Shown: positions 1-9,746, counted from the first letter of the stretch. The stretch is DNA of 64,000 nt from Neorhizobium sp. NCHU2750 (GCF_003597675.1 NZ_CP030827.1:4158501-4222500), one strand, 5' to 3'. The notes: generated by a model not told the origin, from the letters alone. Program-made: numbers and translations.

Positions 1-1259
1 CTGACCGTCATGCGCGGTGAAAGCGACGAGATCGGATCCTGGAACACCATCTGGATCCGCTGCCGCAGCATGTCGAGCTCGTCGCTGTCGGCGGAGAGTA
101 CGTCGACCGGCCCCTTTTCGCTCTCGAAGATGACCGACCCCGTATCGGCCGTCAGGCCGCGCATCAGGATCTTGCTGAGCGTGGTCTTGCCGCAGCCGCT
201 TTCCCCGACGAGACCCAGGCTCTCGCCGCGGCGGATGTCGAAGCTCACATCGTCGACGGCAAGCGTCACATTGCTGTCGTGGCTACCGAGCTTGCGCTTC
301 TTGGCCTTGAACGTCTTGCTGATGTTGTTCACCCTGAGGATGACCGATGGGCCGCCGGTATTGACGGTGCAGGTTTCCATCAGGCTCGCCGTGTCCACCT
401 CGATTTCCCGCAGCGGTTTCAAGCGCTGGCCGCGTGCCATCTCGAAGGTCGGTATCGCCGAGATCAAGCCCTTCGGGTAGGGATGCACCGGCCTGCGGAA
501 TATGTCGTCCACCGTTCCCGCTTCCATAACCTCGCCGCGATAGGCGACGACCACCTCGTCTGCGAGATTGGTGACGATGCCGAGATCATGGGTGATCAGC
601 AGCATCGCCATGTTGAAGCGTGATTGTAGGTCCCTCAGAAGCTTGAGGATCTGCGCCTGTATCGTCACGTCGAGTGCGGTTGTCGGCTCGTCGGCAATCA
701 GCAGCGCCGGCCGGCAGACCAGCGCCATGGCGATCATCGCCCTCTGCCGCATGCCGCCCGACAGCTCGAAAGGATACATGCCGTGAACCTTCGCGGTGTC
801 CTTGAAACCGACCAGCGACAGCGTCTCATGGATGCGTTCGCGTTGTTCGGCAGGCGAGGATGCGTCATGGATCCGCAAAGCCTCGTCGATCTGGTTGCCG
901 ATCGTGTGGAGCGGCGACAAAGAGGTCATCGGCTCCTGGAAGATCATGCCGATCCGGTTGCCACGAATGGCACGGATTTGCCTGCCGTCCTGCGGCAGCG
1001 TCAAGAGATCGACAGGTCCGTCATCCGATCGCGGATCATTGAACAGGACACGGCCCTGGGTCAAGGCGATCGGGCTTTCGATCCCGACGACCGTGCGGCC
1101 GATGACCGATTTTCCCGAGCCCGATTCGCCCACAAGAGCCGTCACCTTGCCGGGCTTGATCCGCATGCTGAGGTTCTTGACCGCTTGGATCTTGCCGCCG
1201 AATACCGGAAAGCTGACGCTCAGGTTTTCGATCCTCAGAAGGTCCGGCGTCAAGGTCAT
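1..1259 (-). CDS. Dipeptide/oligopeptide ABC transporter, fused double ATP-binding protein (3' end beyond window)
   Basis: The ATPase subunit energises uptake of peptides or similar solutes through an inner-membrane ABC importer. Two ATPase halves lie in one chain, as in DppD-DppF fusions. The first half shows Walker A GESGSGKS (about residues 44-51), signature LSGGMRQR (about 166-173) and Walker B LLIADEP. It ends with the Dpp/Opp-type segment [15 protein letters not shown]. The second half begins with a fresh Walker [10 protein letters not shown], near residue 355, and its Q-loop is visible before the window edge. The ATG at 1259 is the first good start of the open frame. About 420 codons are visible and the C-terminus lies outside. 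Permease and binding-protein genes are not in the window. The family is certain; the substrate is inferred. Confidence 0.9.
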   Translation of the reverse strand, partial: MTLTPDLLRIENLSVSFPVFGGKIQAVKNLSMRIKPGKVTALVGESGSGKSVIGRTVVGIESPIALTQGRVLFNDPRSDDGPVDLLTLPQDGRQIRAIRGNRIGMIFQEPMTSLSPLHTIGNQIDEALRIHDASSPAEQRERIHETLSLVGFKDTAKVHGMYPFELSGGMRQRAMIAMALVCRPALLIADEPTTALDVTIQAQILKLLRDLQSRFNMAMLLITHDLGIVTNLADEVVVAYRGEVMEAGTVDDIFRRPVHPYPKGLISAIPTFEMARGQRLKPLREIEVDTASLMETCTVNTGGPSVILRVNNISKTFKAKKRKLGSHDSNVTLAVDDVSFDIRRGESLGLVGESGCGKTTLSKILMRGLTADTGSVIFESEKGPVDVLSADSDELDMLRQRIQMVFQDPISSLSPRMTV

Positions 1260-1463
1260 CAGGCAGCATTCCTCATGCGTAGGGCGCGCAGGTGCGCTCC
1301 CGTCAGGTCGATTCGGCCGGTATATTTTCTGCGCATGACAACAAAAACAAATTTGCCGGGATGCATCTCTTCGCACCTGAGAGTTGACGCTGGAACAAAA
1401 TTGAGCCTAGCGCAGAGCAAGGATGATAGTCCATGGAATATCAAGGTTGCTGGAGCGCTGGTG

Positions 1464-2447
1464 ATGAATAACGAACGAGACTACAAAAAGATGCTGCGCG
1501 AGGCGAGGAAGCTGATCCGGTCGGGCCGGATGGAAGAGGCACGCGAGCGGCTGCATCTGATCGAGGCGGAGGATCTTGGCCGGGCTGATTCGGTAACGTC
1601 GCTCGGCCTGCCGCGCCGGGTGCAATCCGCGCGGTTGAAGCTGGCAAAGGCCGAGGGCGATCCGGTCCGCAAGATTGCCTATCAGTTCCATCTCGTTCCA
1701 CCGCCCGAAAAGCTGGCGCGCTACGCCGCTTTTTCCGCAGATGAGCGGCAGAGGATGGTCGCCCTGTCGCGCATCGATATTCCCCGCTGCATCCATCAGA
1801 TATGGCTCGGTTCAAAACCTGTTCCTTCGACCGTAGCTGCCTGGGCCGACCATGCCGCCGCCCATGGCTACGGCTATAGGCTGTGGCGGGAGGCCGATCT
1901 TGCTCAATCCGGCTATGATCGTCATCCGTCGCTACATCACATGCTTGACGAGGGAGACATTCCCGGCGCGGTCGATGTCGCCCGTTATATGATCCTGCGC
2001 GACCTCGGCGGCATCTATCTCGATTGTGACTGGTATCCTGCCCGCAGCACCAGGACCTTTCACGATATCCTGCCGCTGACAGGCCTTGCCGTGTTCGCCG
2101 AGGACATTCCGCGCAATACCGGGGTTGGCGGCACGCTGCTGGCAAACTCCTTCATCGCCACGCCGCCCGGCAATCCGGTCCTGGCGAAATTGTGTGACGT
2201 GCTGCCCGAGGTCATCGCCGAGCTCGGCGATGCGCCCGCCTGGTGGTCGACCGGGCCGTTAATCCTGACCGTTCTCGCTCGCTCGGGCCCGATCAGCCTT
2301 GCAGATGCAGGTCTGGTTGCCGCCTCGATGTCCGCAGGAACCCGGCTGGATGAAGTCAAGGATCTCGCCGCCTCGCTGGAAGAAGCGGATGCGCCGAGCC
2401 TGTTGATCGCCTGGAAGCCGTGGGCTGTGCCGTCACAGGACGGCTAG
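1464..2447 (+). CDS. Glycosyltransferase with DXD sugar-binding region (OCH1/capsular type)
   Basis: A 327-residue cytosolic glycosyltransferase that probably adds a sugar to a surface polysaccharide or glycolipid. It carries the Gly_transf_sug hallmarks: IHQIWLG (110-116), then [17 protein letters not shown] followed by the DCD metal/nucleotide-sugar motif (187-189). The N-terminal 100 residues are helical, charged and without a recognised domain. The frame stays open far upstream, but the ATG at 1464 has GGAG 8 nt before it. An in-frame ATG at 1335 would add 43 residues and lacks such a site. Its stop overlaps by 4 nt the stop of the convergent deacetylase-like gene. Acceptor and donor are unknown. 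Confidence 0.8.
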   Translation: MNNERDYKKMLREARKLIRSGRMEEARERLHLIEAEDLGRADSVTSLGLPRRVQSARLKLAKAEGDPVRKIAYQFHLVPPPEKLARYAAFSADERQRMVALSRIDIPRCIHQIWLGSKPVPSTVAAWADHAAAHGYGYRLWREADLAQSGYDRHPSLHHMLDEGDIPGAVDVARYMILRDLGGIYLDCDWYPARSTRTFHDILPLTGLAVFAEDIPRNTGVGGTLLANSFIATPPGNPVLAKLCDVLPEVIAELGDAPAWWSTGPLILTVLARSGPISLADAGLVAASMSAGTRLDEVKDLAASLEEADAPSLLIAWKPWAVPSQDG

Positions 2448-3184
2448 GTTCGTTCCATCAGCGTTTTGACCGCAACCCAGCAGCAGGCGGGGTGCCCTGC
2501 GGTCAAGGCAAGGAAATCGTCGAGAAACGCCCAGGCGGCATCGTCATGCACCAGATGATGGGTCAGGATACCGAGGCTCGTCTCGGGCGCATCGCCGCCG
2601 GAAAGGCGCGCGGCGGCCTCGGCGTAAAGCACATCGGCCGCGCGTCCACCCCGACTCCCCTTCCAGTCGATAATGTCGACATGGGTATTGACCATCGGCA
2701 GCGGCGCTCCGGTCCGCTCCGGTCCGAAGACCGACAGGGCTTCATAGCCGAGATCGGCGAGCCGGCCGATAAGCGCAGGGGCGATCCGGTTCCATGGCGG
2801 CACCAGAAGCGGGATGGCCCGCGCGCCGAACATGTGGCGGATGCGGATGATCCCTTCTGCCAGCAGTTCGAGCACGGCGTCTTCTCCGCGGTGCAGGCCG
2901 AGTTCCTGTTTTTTCTCGGTGGTGGGTGCGTAATTCGTATGGTCCCAGCCATGCACGGCAATGCTGATCGCCATCATCTCGCTTACAAGCGCGGCAAGTG
3001 CAGGCGTGGCATGCGCCGGGATGGCCGCAATCGTCATCGGCACATCCCACGCGGCAGAGAGGCCCAGCAGACGGGACAGAAGCTCCGTCGGCTCGATCGC
3101 ATCGTCGTCCCGCAGCCAGATCTCGGCGGTTCGCCCTGCCTCGGCATAGCGGTCGAGTTGCGCGATGAATTGGTTTCGGCTCAT
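2444..3184 (-). CDS. Polysaccharide deacetylase-like protein
   Basis: A 246-residue protein that looks like a divergent member of the NodB/polysaccharide-deacetylase barrel superfamily. Visible motifs are an acidic cluster RDDDA (25-29), a HGWDH motif (78-82) typical of the metal-binding His pair, and PPWNR (129-133) matching the third conserved motif. No signal peptide is seen, so it may act in the cytoplasm, unlike secreted chitin deacetylases. It lies just downstream of a GT4 glycosyltransferase on the same strand (4 nt gap), so the two are probably co-transcribed and act on one glycan. The fold is likely; deacetylation of a particular sugar is inference. Confidence 0.65.
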   Translation of the reverse strand: MSRNQFIAQLDRYAEAGRTAEIWLRDDDAIEPTELLSRLLGLSAAWDVPMTIAAIPAHATPALAALVSEMMAISIAVHGWDHTNYAPTTEKKQELGLHRGEDAVLELLAEGIIRIRHMFGARAIPLLVPPWNRIAPALIGRLADLGYEALSVFGPERTGAPLPMVNTHVDIIDWKGSRGGRAADVLYAEAAARLSGGDAPETSLGILTHHLVHDDAAWAFLDDFLALTAGHPACCWVAVKTLMERT

Positions 3185-3188
3185 CCTG

Positions 3189-4277
3189 TCATCTCACATA
3201 GGTATTGAAGATGGTGTCGAGCCTGCGCGCGGCTCCCGCGATCGATCGTTCCTCTACCACAAACGTCCGGGCTTGCTGGCCGAGCCGTGTCCGCAACGCG
3301 TCGTCGTTCATCAGGTGGACGATGGCCTCTGCATAGGCGGTGCGATCGCCGAACGGCGTCAAAAGGCCGGTGCGATTATGTTCCACGACTTCGGGAACCC
3401 CGGCATTCGCCTCGGCCATCACCGGCAATCCGCAAGCCTGGGCTTCGAGATAGGAAAGCCCGTAGGCTTCGTTGATGCCCGGCCAGAGAAAAATGGACCG
3501 CCCGTCCAGAACCTGCCCGATTTCCTGCTGCGGCAAGCCCCCCAGCCACTCAATGCGCTTTGTCCCCAACGGTTCGAAGGCTGCTCGTACCTCCTCCCGG
3601 CACTCGCCGTCTCCCGCAATCGTCAGCGTCCAGGGCAGGTGGGCAATCAGGCCGAGACTTTCGGCAAGAGCCCTGTAATTGGCGAGCTTGTTTCCCGGTC
3701 GCATCATGGCAACCGTCACCAGCCTTGCGGGCTCAGGCGAAGGTGAGAATGAAAGATAGGGCGTGCAGTCGATGAAGGGCGCGATCCGCGTGAGCCGCGC
3801 GTTGGGCATCACATCGCGCAGGCCGCTTTCGTCCCGCTCCGTGAAGCAGAGATTGACCGCTGCCGCCATCACCGTTTCCAGCACCATATCCTGCGAAAGC
3901 TTCCATGTGCCGATATTGCGCCGGTGGGAATAGGACGCCTCGGCATTGATCAGCGGGATGCCGAAATGCCGGGCAACCGACGGCCCGATGAGGTCCGGCG
4001 CCTTGTAATAGGGATGATAGGTGAACCAGAGGCCGGGCGCCGAGATACCGGAATGTTCGGTGATCAGCCGCGAGATCTCGCGCTCCGCTTCGGCCTTGTT
4101 CTCCTGAAGAAACGCATCCATGTCGGGCGTGCGCATGAAGCTGCGCATCTCGGACGCAACGACAACCTCATGCCCGAGGCTCTCGAATACCCGCAAAAGC
4201 AGCCGCGCCATCAGCCGGTCGCCCGACGGGACCGCATGGCTGGGAGATTTGAGCGGAGAATAGAAGAGGATTTTCAT
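3189..4277 (-). CDS. Glycosyltransferase family 4 (GT-B)
   Basis: A 362-residue retaining-type glycosyltransferase. It opens with the GT-B N-terminal strand MKILFYSPLKSPSH and a glycine/aspartate loop (PSGDRL). The C-terminal half has the donor-binding region ending in the EX7E-like segment NEAYGLSYLEAQACGLPV, then GVPEVVEHNRTGLL, typical of GT4 enzymes. Length is normal for the family. It is transcribed with the downstream deacetylase-like gene and divergently from the UDP-sugar dehydrogenase gene, about 110 bp away. This suggests shared control of a surface polysaccharide pathway. Donor and acceptor cannot be read from sequence. Confidence 0.85.
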   Translation of the reverse strand: MKILFYSPLKSPSHAVPSGDRLMARLLLRVFESLGHEVVVASEMRSFMRTPDMDAFLQENKAEAEREISRLITEHSGISAPGLWFTYHPYYKAPDLIGPSVARHFGIPLINAEASYSHRRNIGTWKLSQDMVLETVMAAAVNLCFTERDESGLRDVMPNARLTRIAPFIDCTPYLSFSPSPEPARLVTVAMMRPGNKLANYRALAESLGLIAHLPWTLTIAGDGECREEVRAAFEPLGTKRIEWLGGLPQQEIGQVLDGRSIFLWPGINEAYGLSYLEAQACGLPVMAEANAGVPEVVEHNRTGLLTPFGDRTAYAEAIVHLMNDDALRTRLGQQARTFVVEERSIAGAARRLDTIFNTYVR

Positions 4278-4386
4278 AGGCCTGGCATCACGTAGGGTGC
4301 ATCATCTCCCCGTGAAGAACTCTTGACACGTCGGCGCTTCTCTCACAACTGTCGGGCACTGCCTCACCGCAAGGATTTCTCCCATC

Positions 4387-5727
4387 ATGACCGTTACTTC
4401 ACTCTCCTCGGCGCTCCACGCGAAGATTACCGCACGCACGGCGAAAGCCGGCGTTGTTGGACTGGGCTATGTCGGGCTGCCGCTGGCGATGGCGTTTGCC
4501 AGGGCAGGTTTCACGGTGACCGGCTTCGATATCGATCCCTCGAAGATAACCCATATCGACCAGCGCGAAAGCTATATCGAAGCTGTGCCGACTGAGGTTC
4601 TGCGCGATGAATGTGAGGCCGGACGCTTTTCCGCGACCTGTGATTTTACCCGCCTGGCCGACTGCGACATCGTGGCGATCTGCGTGCCGACCCCGCTGAC
4701 GGCGCATCGCGACCCTGACCTGTCCTACGTGGCCAGGACTGCCGAGGCGATCGCAAAGACCCTGAGGCAGGGGCAGTTGATCGTGCTGGAATCGACCACC
4801 TATCCCGGCACCACCGATGAGGTGGTCAAGCCGATCCTCGAAAAGGCCGGCCTCAAGTCGGGACGCGATTTCTTCCTCGGCTATTCTCCCGAGCGCGAGG
4901 ATCCCGGCAATCGCCAGTTCCATACCGCAACCATTCCAAAGGTCGTTGCGGGCGATGGAGAAGATGCCGCGAGCCTGATGCAGGCCTTCTACGGGGCCAC
5001 CGTCTCGACCGTCGTCCCCGTTTCCACCACGGCGACAGCGGAAGCCGTCAAGCTGACGGAGAACATTTTCCGCGCCGTCAACATCGCTCTGGTGAACGAG
5101 CTGAAGCTCGTCTACGACGCCATGGGCATCGATGTCTGGGAAGTCATCGATGCGGCCAAGTCCAAGCCCTTCGGCTATATGCCCTTTTATCCGGGCCCTG
5201 GTCTCGGTGGCCACTGTATCCCGATCGATCCCTTCTACCTGACCTGGAAGTCGCGTGAATTCGAGACGCCGACCCGGTTCATCGAACTTGCCGGCGAAAT
5301 CAACACGGCCATGCCCCATCATGTGGTCAACCGGCTGGCCGAAGCGCTCGATATCCGGTGTGGCAAGGCGCTCAGCCGCTCCAAAGTCCTGCTGGTCGGC
5401 CTTGCCTACAAGAAGAACGTGCCGGACATCCGCGAAAGCCCGTCGCTGCGGTTGATGGAACTGATCGAGCGTCGGGGCGCCTCAGCCGCCTATTTCGATC
5501 CCTTCGTGCCGGAAATCCCGTCGACGCGCGAATATGCGGACTTGAAGGGGCGTCGCTCCATCGACTGGAGCGAGGAGGCCGTTGCGTCCTACGACGCCGT
5601 CGTCATCGCCACCGATCACGACGATGTCGATTACGCTGCCATATCCCGCCTGTCGCCGCTAATCGTCGACACCCGCAACGTCTTTGCCCGCAAGGGCATT
5701 GCCTCCAAAGCCATCGTCAAGGCATAG
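4387..5727 (+). CDS. Nucleotide-sugar dehydrogenase (UDP-glucose / UDP-HexNAc 6-dehydrogenase family)
   Basis: A 446-residue NAD-dependent enzyme that oxidises C6 of a UDP-sugar to the uronic acid, giving precursors for acidic polysaccharides. The N-terminal Rossmann motif is GLGYVGLP (25-32). The central helix has EAVKLTENIFRAVNIALVNE with the conserved Lys at about 222. The catalytic cysteine lies in GGHCIPIDPFY (Cys277), and the C-terminal UDP-binding domain starts near KVLLVGLAYKKNVPDIRESP. The GGHCIPIDP form and the overall sequence resemble WbpA/TviB-type UDP-N-acetylhexosamine dehydrogenases more than the Ugd/RkpK type. Substrate assignment is inference. It is followed 13 nt later by a methyltransferase gene. 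Confidence 0.88.
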   Translation: MTVTSLSSALHAKITARTAKAGVVGLGYVGLPLAMAFARAGFTVTGFDIDPSKITHIDQRESYIEAVPTEVLRDECEAGRFSATCDFTRLADCDIVAICVPTPLTAHRDPDLSYVARTAEAIAKTLRQGQLIVLESTTYPGTTDEVVKPILEKAGLKSGRDFFLGYSPEREDPGNRQFHTATIPKVVAGDGEDAASLMQAFYGATVSTVVPVSTTATAEAVKLTENIFRAVNIALVNELKLVYDAMGIDVWEVIDAAKSKPFGYMPFYPGPGLGGHCIPIDPFYLTWKSREFETPTRFIELAGEINTAMPHHVVNRLAEALDIRCGKALSRSKVLLVGLAYKKNVPDIRESPSLRLMELIERRGASAAYFDPFVPEIPSTREYADLKGRRSIDWSEEAVASYDAVVIATDHDDVDYAAISRLSPLIVDTRNVFARKGIASKAIVKA

Positions 5728-5740
5728 AAACGGAAAAGAT

Positions 5741-6223
5741 ATGAGCCGGCTCGACGGATTCATCAATCGCATGGTCGCCCAGCGCGATATCCTCAATCAC
5801 GTGGCGCATGATCTCGGCCTGCCCGCGGAAGGGGCGGTACTTGAGGTCGGCCTCGGCAACGGGCGCACCTACAGCCACCTGCGCGAACTGTTTCCCGATC
5901 GCAGGATCGTAACGTTCGACAGGGCCATGAATGCGCATAGCAGCTCGGCGCCGAGCCCGGAAGATTTCGTGGCGGGAGAGATCGACGAGACCGGAAAGCT
6001 GTTTGCCGGAAGCGGTGCGGCATTGGTCCACGCCGATATCGGCACCGGTTACCCGGACAAGGATGCGATCACCCTCAGCTGGCTGCCGGATATGGTCGTA
6101 TCCATGCTGCGCACCGGTGGCTATGCCGTCAGCGGTCTGCCGCTCGTCCATGCGCAGCTGGAAGAAGTTCCGCGCCTTCCCACGATCAGGGAAGGCCGCT
6201 ACTTCACATACAGGAAGCTGTAA
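5741..6223 (+). CDS. Small class I SAM-dependent methyltransferase
   Basis: A 160-residue protein with SAM-binding motif I, AVLEVGLGNGRTY (about 32-44), and an acidic strand-2 end (VTFDRAMNAH) as in Rossmann-fold methyltransferases. It is short for the class and lacks an obvious extra substrate domain. The ATG at 5741 is preceded by GGAAAAG and sits 13 nt after the dehydrogenase stop, so both are likely one transcript. Context suggests methylation of a glycan precursor or a lipid. That is inference only. Confidence 0.7.
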   Translation: MSRLDGFINRMVAQRDILNHVAHDLGLPAEGAVLEVGLGNGRTYSHLRELFPDRRIVTFDRAMNAHSSSAPSPEDFVAGEIDETGKLFAGSGAALVHADIGTGYPDKDAITLSWLPDMVVSMLRTGGYAVSGLPLVHAQLEEVPRLPTIREGRYFTYRKL

Positions 6224-6255
6224 GCCCGGGAAGATTTAGGCCGAGGAGTGACGCG

Positions 6256-6711
6256 TCAGGCCTTTTGCAGGGCGCGCACCTGATCAAGCTCGGAAGAGGT
6301 GAGGCGAAGCCGTTCGGCCAGCGCTCTCGTCACCTTCATGGTCATGCCGGGGCAATCGTCCATGATCCGGAACAGATAGTCCTTGTTGATCTTCAGCGCC
6401 TCCACCAGACCGGCCGCCTTGACGGTCGAACTGCGAGGACCGTCGCAGAGGATCGATATGTCGCCGACGATGGAATTCGCGCCGCGCTCGCTCACCTTGA
6501 CCGGACCGTCCGATGTATTGACGAGAAAGTCTACGCTGCCGCTCAGGATGAAATAGGCGGAATCTCCGCTATCACCCTCGGTGAACAGCCTCTGTCCTGC
6601 CTTGAAGGTCACGCGCTCGGATGCAAAGGCAAGCAGCTTGAGTTTGCACGTGTCGACCTCCGCAAAATACGGAAGCTTCCGTAACAGCTGGACTTCATCA
6701 CATAGCAACAT
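6256..6711 (-). CDS. Cyclic nucleotide-binding domain protein (Crp-type sensor without HTH)
   Basis: A 151-residue protein consisting almost only of a cNMP-binding beta-roll. It shows FKAGQRLFTEGDSGDSAYFI (about 35-54) and SGSVDFLV, followed by the phosphate-binding-cassette region IVGDISILCDGPRSSTV and a C-terminal helix. The cassette has G-D-I in place of the canonical G-E-x of true cAMP binders, so ligand binding is uncertain. There is no DNA-binding helix-turn-helix, so it is not a transcription factor. It lies 32 nt downstream of the degenerate ABC exporter gene on the same strand, which suggests a regulatory subunit for that protein. Confidence 0.8.
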   Translation of the reverse strand: MLLCDEVQLLRKLPYFAEVDTCKLKLLAFASERVTFKAGQRLFTEGDSGDSAYFILSGSVDFLVNTSDGPVKVSERGANSIVGDISILCDGPRSSTVKAAGLVEALKINKDYLFRIMDDCPGMTMKVTRALAERLRLTSSELDQVRALQKA

Positions 6712-6743
6712 CGCTCTTACCGCCTTTCCTGCCGGATCGATGG

Positions 6744-9467
6744 CTAAGCCACCAGAGCCTTGAAGGTGCCGCTTTCCTGTTGAAGTGTCTCGTAAGAGCC
6801 CTCTTCGAGGATGGCGCCTCCGTCGAACATCACCACTCTGTCAAACAAACGTGACAAGGAGATATTTGACAAGACCCAGATTACAGCTGGATCATTCTCC
6901 TGTTGGCGCAGAAATGCAAGCACGTTTTGAACGATTTCCTCCTGCGCATGCTTTTCCAGGCCAGGCAGTGGCTTGTTGAATATATAGTAGTCCGACCGCC
7001 TAATTAATGCGCGCGCAAGATTAAGTTTTCGCCTCTGGACGGGCGTCAGGCGGCGGCCGCCGGCCCCGATATCGAACTCCAGTCCTGCCTTGAGCAGCTC
7101 GTCGGCGAACCCGAGTTCCCTTGAAACCGCCCCTGCCAGCGCCCTAAGTTCGGTGAGACCCTCCGCGTTGCGATTGCTGAGCTTGCCGAACACGATGTTC
7201 TCCCGAAGCGTGGCAACCGAGACATATTTGTCCGGATCGTACCGTTCGACCAGCTCGCGCAGATGTGCCGGCAGCTCGATATAGAACATCTCGCGCGAGC
7301 CGACGATCTTCTCCTGCAGTTCTGACGTTAGAATGCCCAGGCGATAGCGTGGTTCCACATATTCGAGCGTCAGCCGGATGAAGGCCTTGTCCGCATCCGA
7401 AAGGCGGAAGTTCGCCGGCTTCGGCTCGCTCTTGCGCTGCAGGAGGCTCTGATAGTAGCTGATGTCTTCGGCGGAAAGCGTTGTGACCTGACGGAAAAAT
7501 GGGTGGTCCGCAGGTAGGCCGCCGAAGATTTCGACGAGGTTCTTCGCCACCGTCTTGCCGATGTCGATGAACGGCTTCTGCAGTCCCACCTTGCTCAGCG
7601 CCACGTAGAAATGCTCGCTGGACAGAAGCTCGCTGTCCCGTGTCAGCGGCTCCCGCGTCGCACCGAACAGCAGGTTTTCCGCGATCGACGCGTCACCATT
7701 ATATTCGTGCGGCTCGAACGGCGTGACAAGCGTCTCCACCCCCAACTCGTTCATCCGTTCCCGCAGCGCATGCCGCATCTCGATCACCCTGGCGGTGAAC
7801 TCCGGATCGTCGTTGGGATCGATGATCGAGTGAAGCGCAAGCTCGAGCACGTCGTCGCGCATCTGCACCGCGTCGAGCGCTGCGAGCAGGGACTTCTTGA
7901 CATCGCGCTTGGCGCCGTTGCCAAGTGCGGCATGGCCGTAGTCGACCCAGCCTGCGTTAATGTCGAGATGCGGGTTGCCCGCCTTCTTGGCCTCGCGGAT
8001 TTCCCACTGCCTCTGGCGGGCTTCCTTGCCGCTATAATCGGGCTTCTGCACCGGCGCATGCTTGAGGCCGTAGAGAAGATTGTCCTTCAGACTGCCATGG
8101 AAGAAGTAGCTTTCGGTCGAAACATAGGAAATGTGCCGGCCGGTGACCGATTCCGGCAGCTCCCTGATATCGTTGTCGCCAAGACATATGCGGCCGCTCG
8201 ATGGCCAGGCGAGCCTGCCGAAGGCCTCTGCCATGGCTTCCGCGCCGCGGCCGAGATGATCCACCATGGCGATCGTTTCGCCATGTTCGACCTTGAGCGT
8301 GACATGGTCGACGACCTTTGCGCCGCTGTCGTCGTTGACCGAGACGGCAACCGCCTGGAGTACATCGCCCTTGGCGCGCTCCGACGTTGGGGTGAGCGTG
8401 TGGATCTGCGGATCGATGAGATCCTCGACTTCGAAATTCTCGAAGACCTGCTCGTATTTGACCTGCACGTCCTGCCGGGCCTGATCCCAGTCGATCAGCT
8501 CCTTCAGCGGACCGGGAAGATCCTTGTAGGCGTTGATCACGGCGACGAGCTGACCGACGTCGAGCGTACCGCGCAGTGTCAGGTATCCGCCGATAAGGTA
8601 GAACAGGAAGGGCGTCAGCTGCGACAGGAAATTGTTGAGGAACTTGACCAGAAACTTCCACTGATAGAGGTCGTAGCGGATGCGGAAGATCTCGCCGAGA
8701 CGATGAGCGACGTCGGCACGTTCGAAATTGGATGTGTCATAGGCATGGATCGTGCCGAGCCCCTCGACCACCTCGTTGACCTTGCCGGCGAGCCTGCGCG
8801 CGGTGATCTGTCTCTGCCGGCCGAGCTCGATCAGCCTGCGGCGCATCTTGGGAATGATCACCACCTGGATGGCGACCATGAAGGCCGCCACCATGCCGAG
8901 CCAGAAATTCTGCAGGATGATGAAGAACAGCGCCATCAGCGCCTGGCCGCCGAGCAAGGCGGGCTGGACGAAGGCATCGCCCGTGAAGCCGCCGAAAGGC
9001 TCGACTTCATCCTTGATCATGCTGGCGATTTCCGCGCCGTTCAGGGTCTTTGCATGGCGTGGCGGAAAGCGAAGGACCCGGTCGACCAACTCGAAGCGTA
9101 TGCGCCGCAGGAGGCGCTCCCCAAGCCGCCCCTTATAGGTATTGATGTAATATTTGAACGCACCGTTGATGATCACCAGAAGCAGGAAGACGCCGCTGAG
9201 CGCCACAAGCGTCTGCATGCGCTCCAACGGGAACCCGTCGAAACTGATGGTCTGGTTGATCAGCGGTATGGTGAAGGAAAAGTCTAAAAAGGCCTGCTTG
9301 GCATCCAGATCTTCAAAGCCCTGGCCCTGTATCGGCCCGTTGATGATCTGCTTCGGCAGGTCGAAGGCCAAAAAATAGGGGATCATCGAAGCGGCGACGA
9401 CCAGCAGAATCCACACCTGTTGCGGCCTGGTATGCGTCCAGATGTAGCGTAGCAGTGTCTTCTGCAT
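6744..9467 (-). CDS. ABC exporter-like membrane protein with degenerate, expanded ATPase domain
   Basis: A 907-residue protein. Residues 1-330 form a type IV ABC exporter membrane domain with several hydrophobic segments, including 18-37, 88-106 and 170-205. The ATPase half (about 365-907) is recognisable but catalytically broken. The Walker A position reads MVDHLGRGAEAM (401-412, no GKS/T). The signature reads LTPVQRRKLNLARAL (807-821, not LSGGQ). Walker B reads YYIFNKPL (827-834, no DE), and the switch His is replaced in WVLSNIS. About 250 extra residues separate the halves. The segment that normally reads like TIRENIxxG appears three times, at about 458-467, 594-602 and 752-761. It probably acts as a non-hydrolysing scaffold or regulated channel with the following cNMP-binding protein; this is inference. 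Confidence 0.8.
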   Translation of the reverse strand: MQKTLLRYIWTHTRPQQVWILLVVAASMIPYFLAFDLPKQIINGPIQGQGFEDLDAKQAFLDFSFTIPLINQTISFDGFPLERMQTLVALSGVFLLLVIINGAFKYYINTYKGRLGERLLRRIRFELVDRVLRFPPRHAKTLNGAEIASMIKDEVEPFGGFTGDAFVQPALLGGQALMALFFIILQNFWLGMVAAFMVAIQVVIIPKMRRRLIELGRQRQITARRLAGKVNEVVEGLGTIHAYDTSNFERADVAHRLGEIFRIRYDLYQWKFLVKFLNNFLSQLTPFLFYLIGGYLTLRGTLDVGQLVAVINAYKDLPGPLKELIDWDQARQDVQVKYEQVFENFEVEDLIDPQIHTLTPTSERAKGDVLQAVAVSVNDDSGAKVVDHVTLKVEHGETIAMVDHLGRGAEAMAEAFGRLAWPSSGRICLGDNDIRELPESVTGRHISYVSTESYFFHGSLKDNLLYGLKHAPVQKPDYSGKEARQRQWEIREAKKAGNPHLDINAGWVDYGHAALGNGAKRDVKKSLLAALDAVQMRDDVLELALHSIIDPNDDPEFTARVIEMRHALRERMNELGVETLVTPFEPHEYNGDASIAENLLFGATREPLTRDSELLSSEHFYVALSKVGLQKPFIDIGKTVAKNLVEIFGGLPADHPFFRQVTTLSAEDISYYQSLLQRKSEPKPANFRLSDADKAFIRLTLEYVEPRYRLGILTSELQEKIVGSREMFYIELPAHLRELVERYDPDKYVSVATLRENIVFGKLSNRNAEGLTELRALAGAVSRELGFADELLKAGLEFDIGAGGRRLTPVQRRKLNLARALIRRSDYYIFNKPLPGLEKHAQEEIVQNVLAFLRQQENDPAVIWVLSNISLSRLFDRVVMFDGGAILEEGSYETLQQESGTFKALVA

Positions 9468-9746
9468 ATACCTTCACCAAGCCGGCAGCATCGCCACACC
9501 AGTGTCGGATAAGCTGCATCCTCCACTGTATAGCGCGCATTCCGGCTTTTAACGAGTGCCCTCGAATCCGCTCCTGCAGTCGAATTGAGAGATAGCCTCC
9601 GAGGCAAGGATGCAGAATTTGCACCTATGCGACAAGTTGGCATCTCGTATCAACCGGCACCCGGTTCAAGATCTTTGTGAAATTATTCTGGCAGTGTTGC
9701 CGTAAGGCTAGCACCCGATCGAATGCCCTGTCTCAATCGGCCCGTC
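9468..9746. other. Intergenic region without recognised features
   Basis: This stretch separates the start of the degenerate ABC exporter gene from the end of the SURF1 gene, both on the minus strand. It must hold the exporter promoter. I saw no convincing terminator, RNA gene or long repeat, and the short open frames here are shadows. Confidence 0.4.

Noticed and set aside
783..1463. N-terminal extension of the first glycosyltransferase
   Set aside because: The frame is open to 783 only because it is antisense to the ABC ATPase; the ribosome-binding site supports the start at 1464.
7611..9287. A 558-codon open frame on the plus strand
   Set aside because: It is antisense to the ABC exporter-like gene. 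The degenerate ATPase made me check the other strand, but the antisense frame shows no family features while the minus frame keeps exporter helices.
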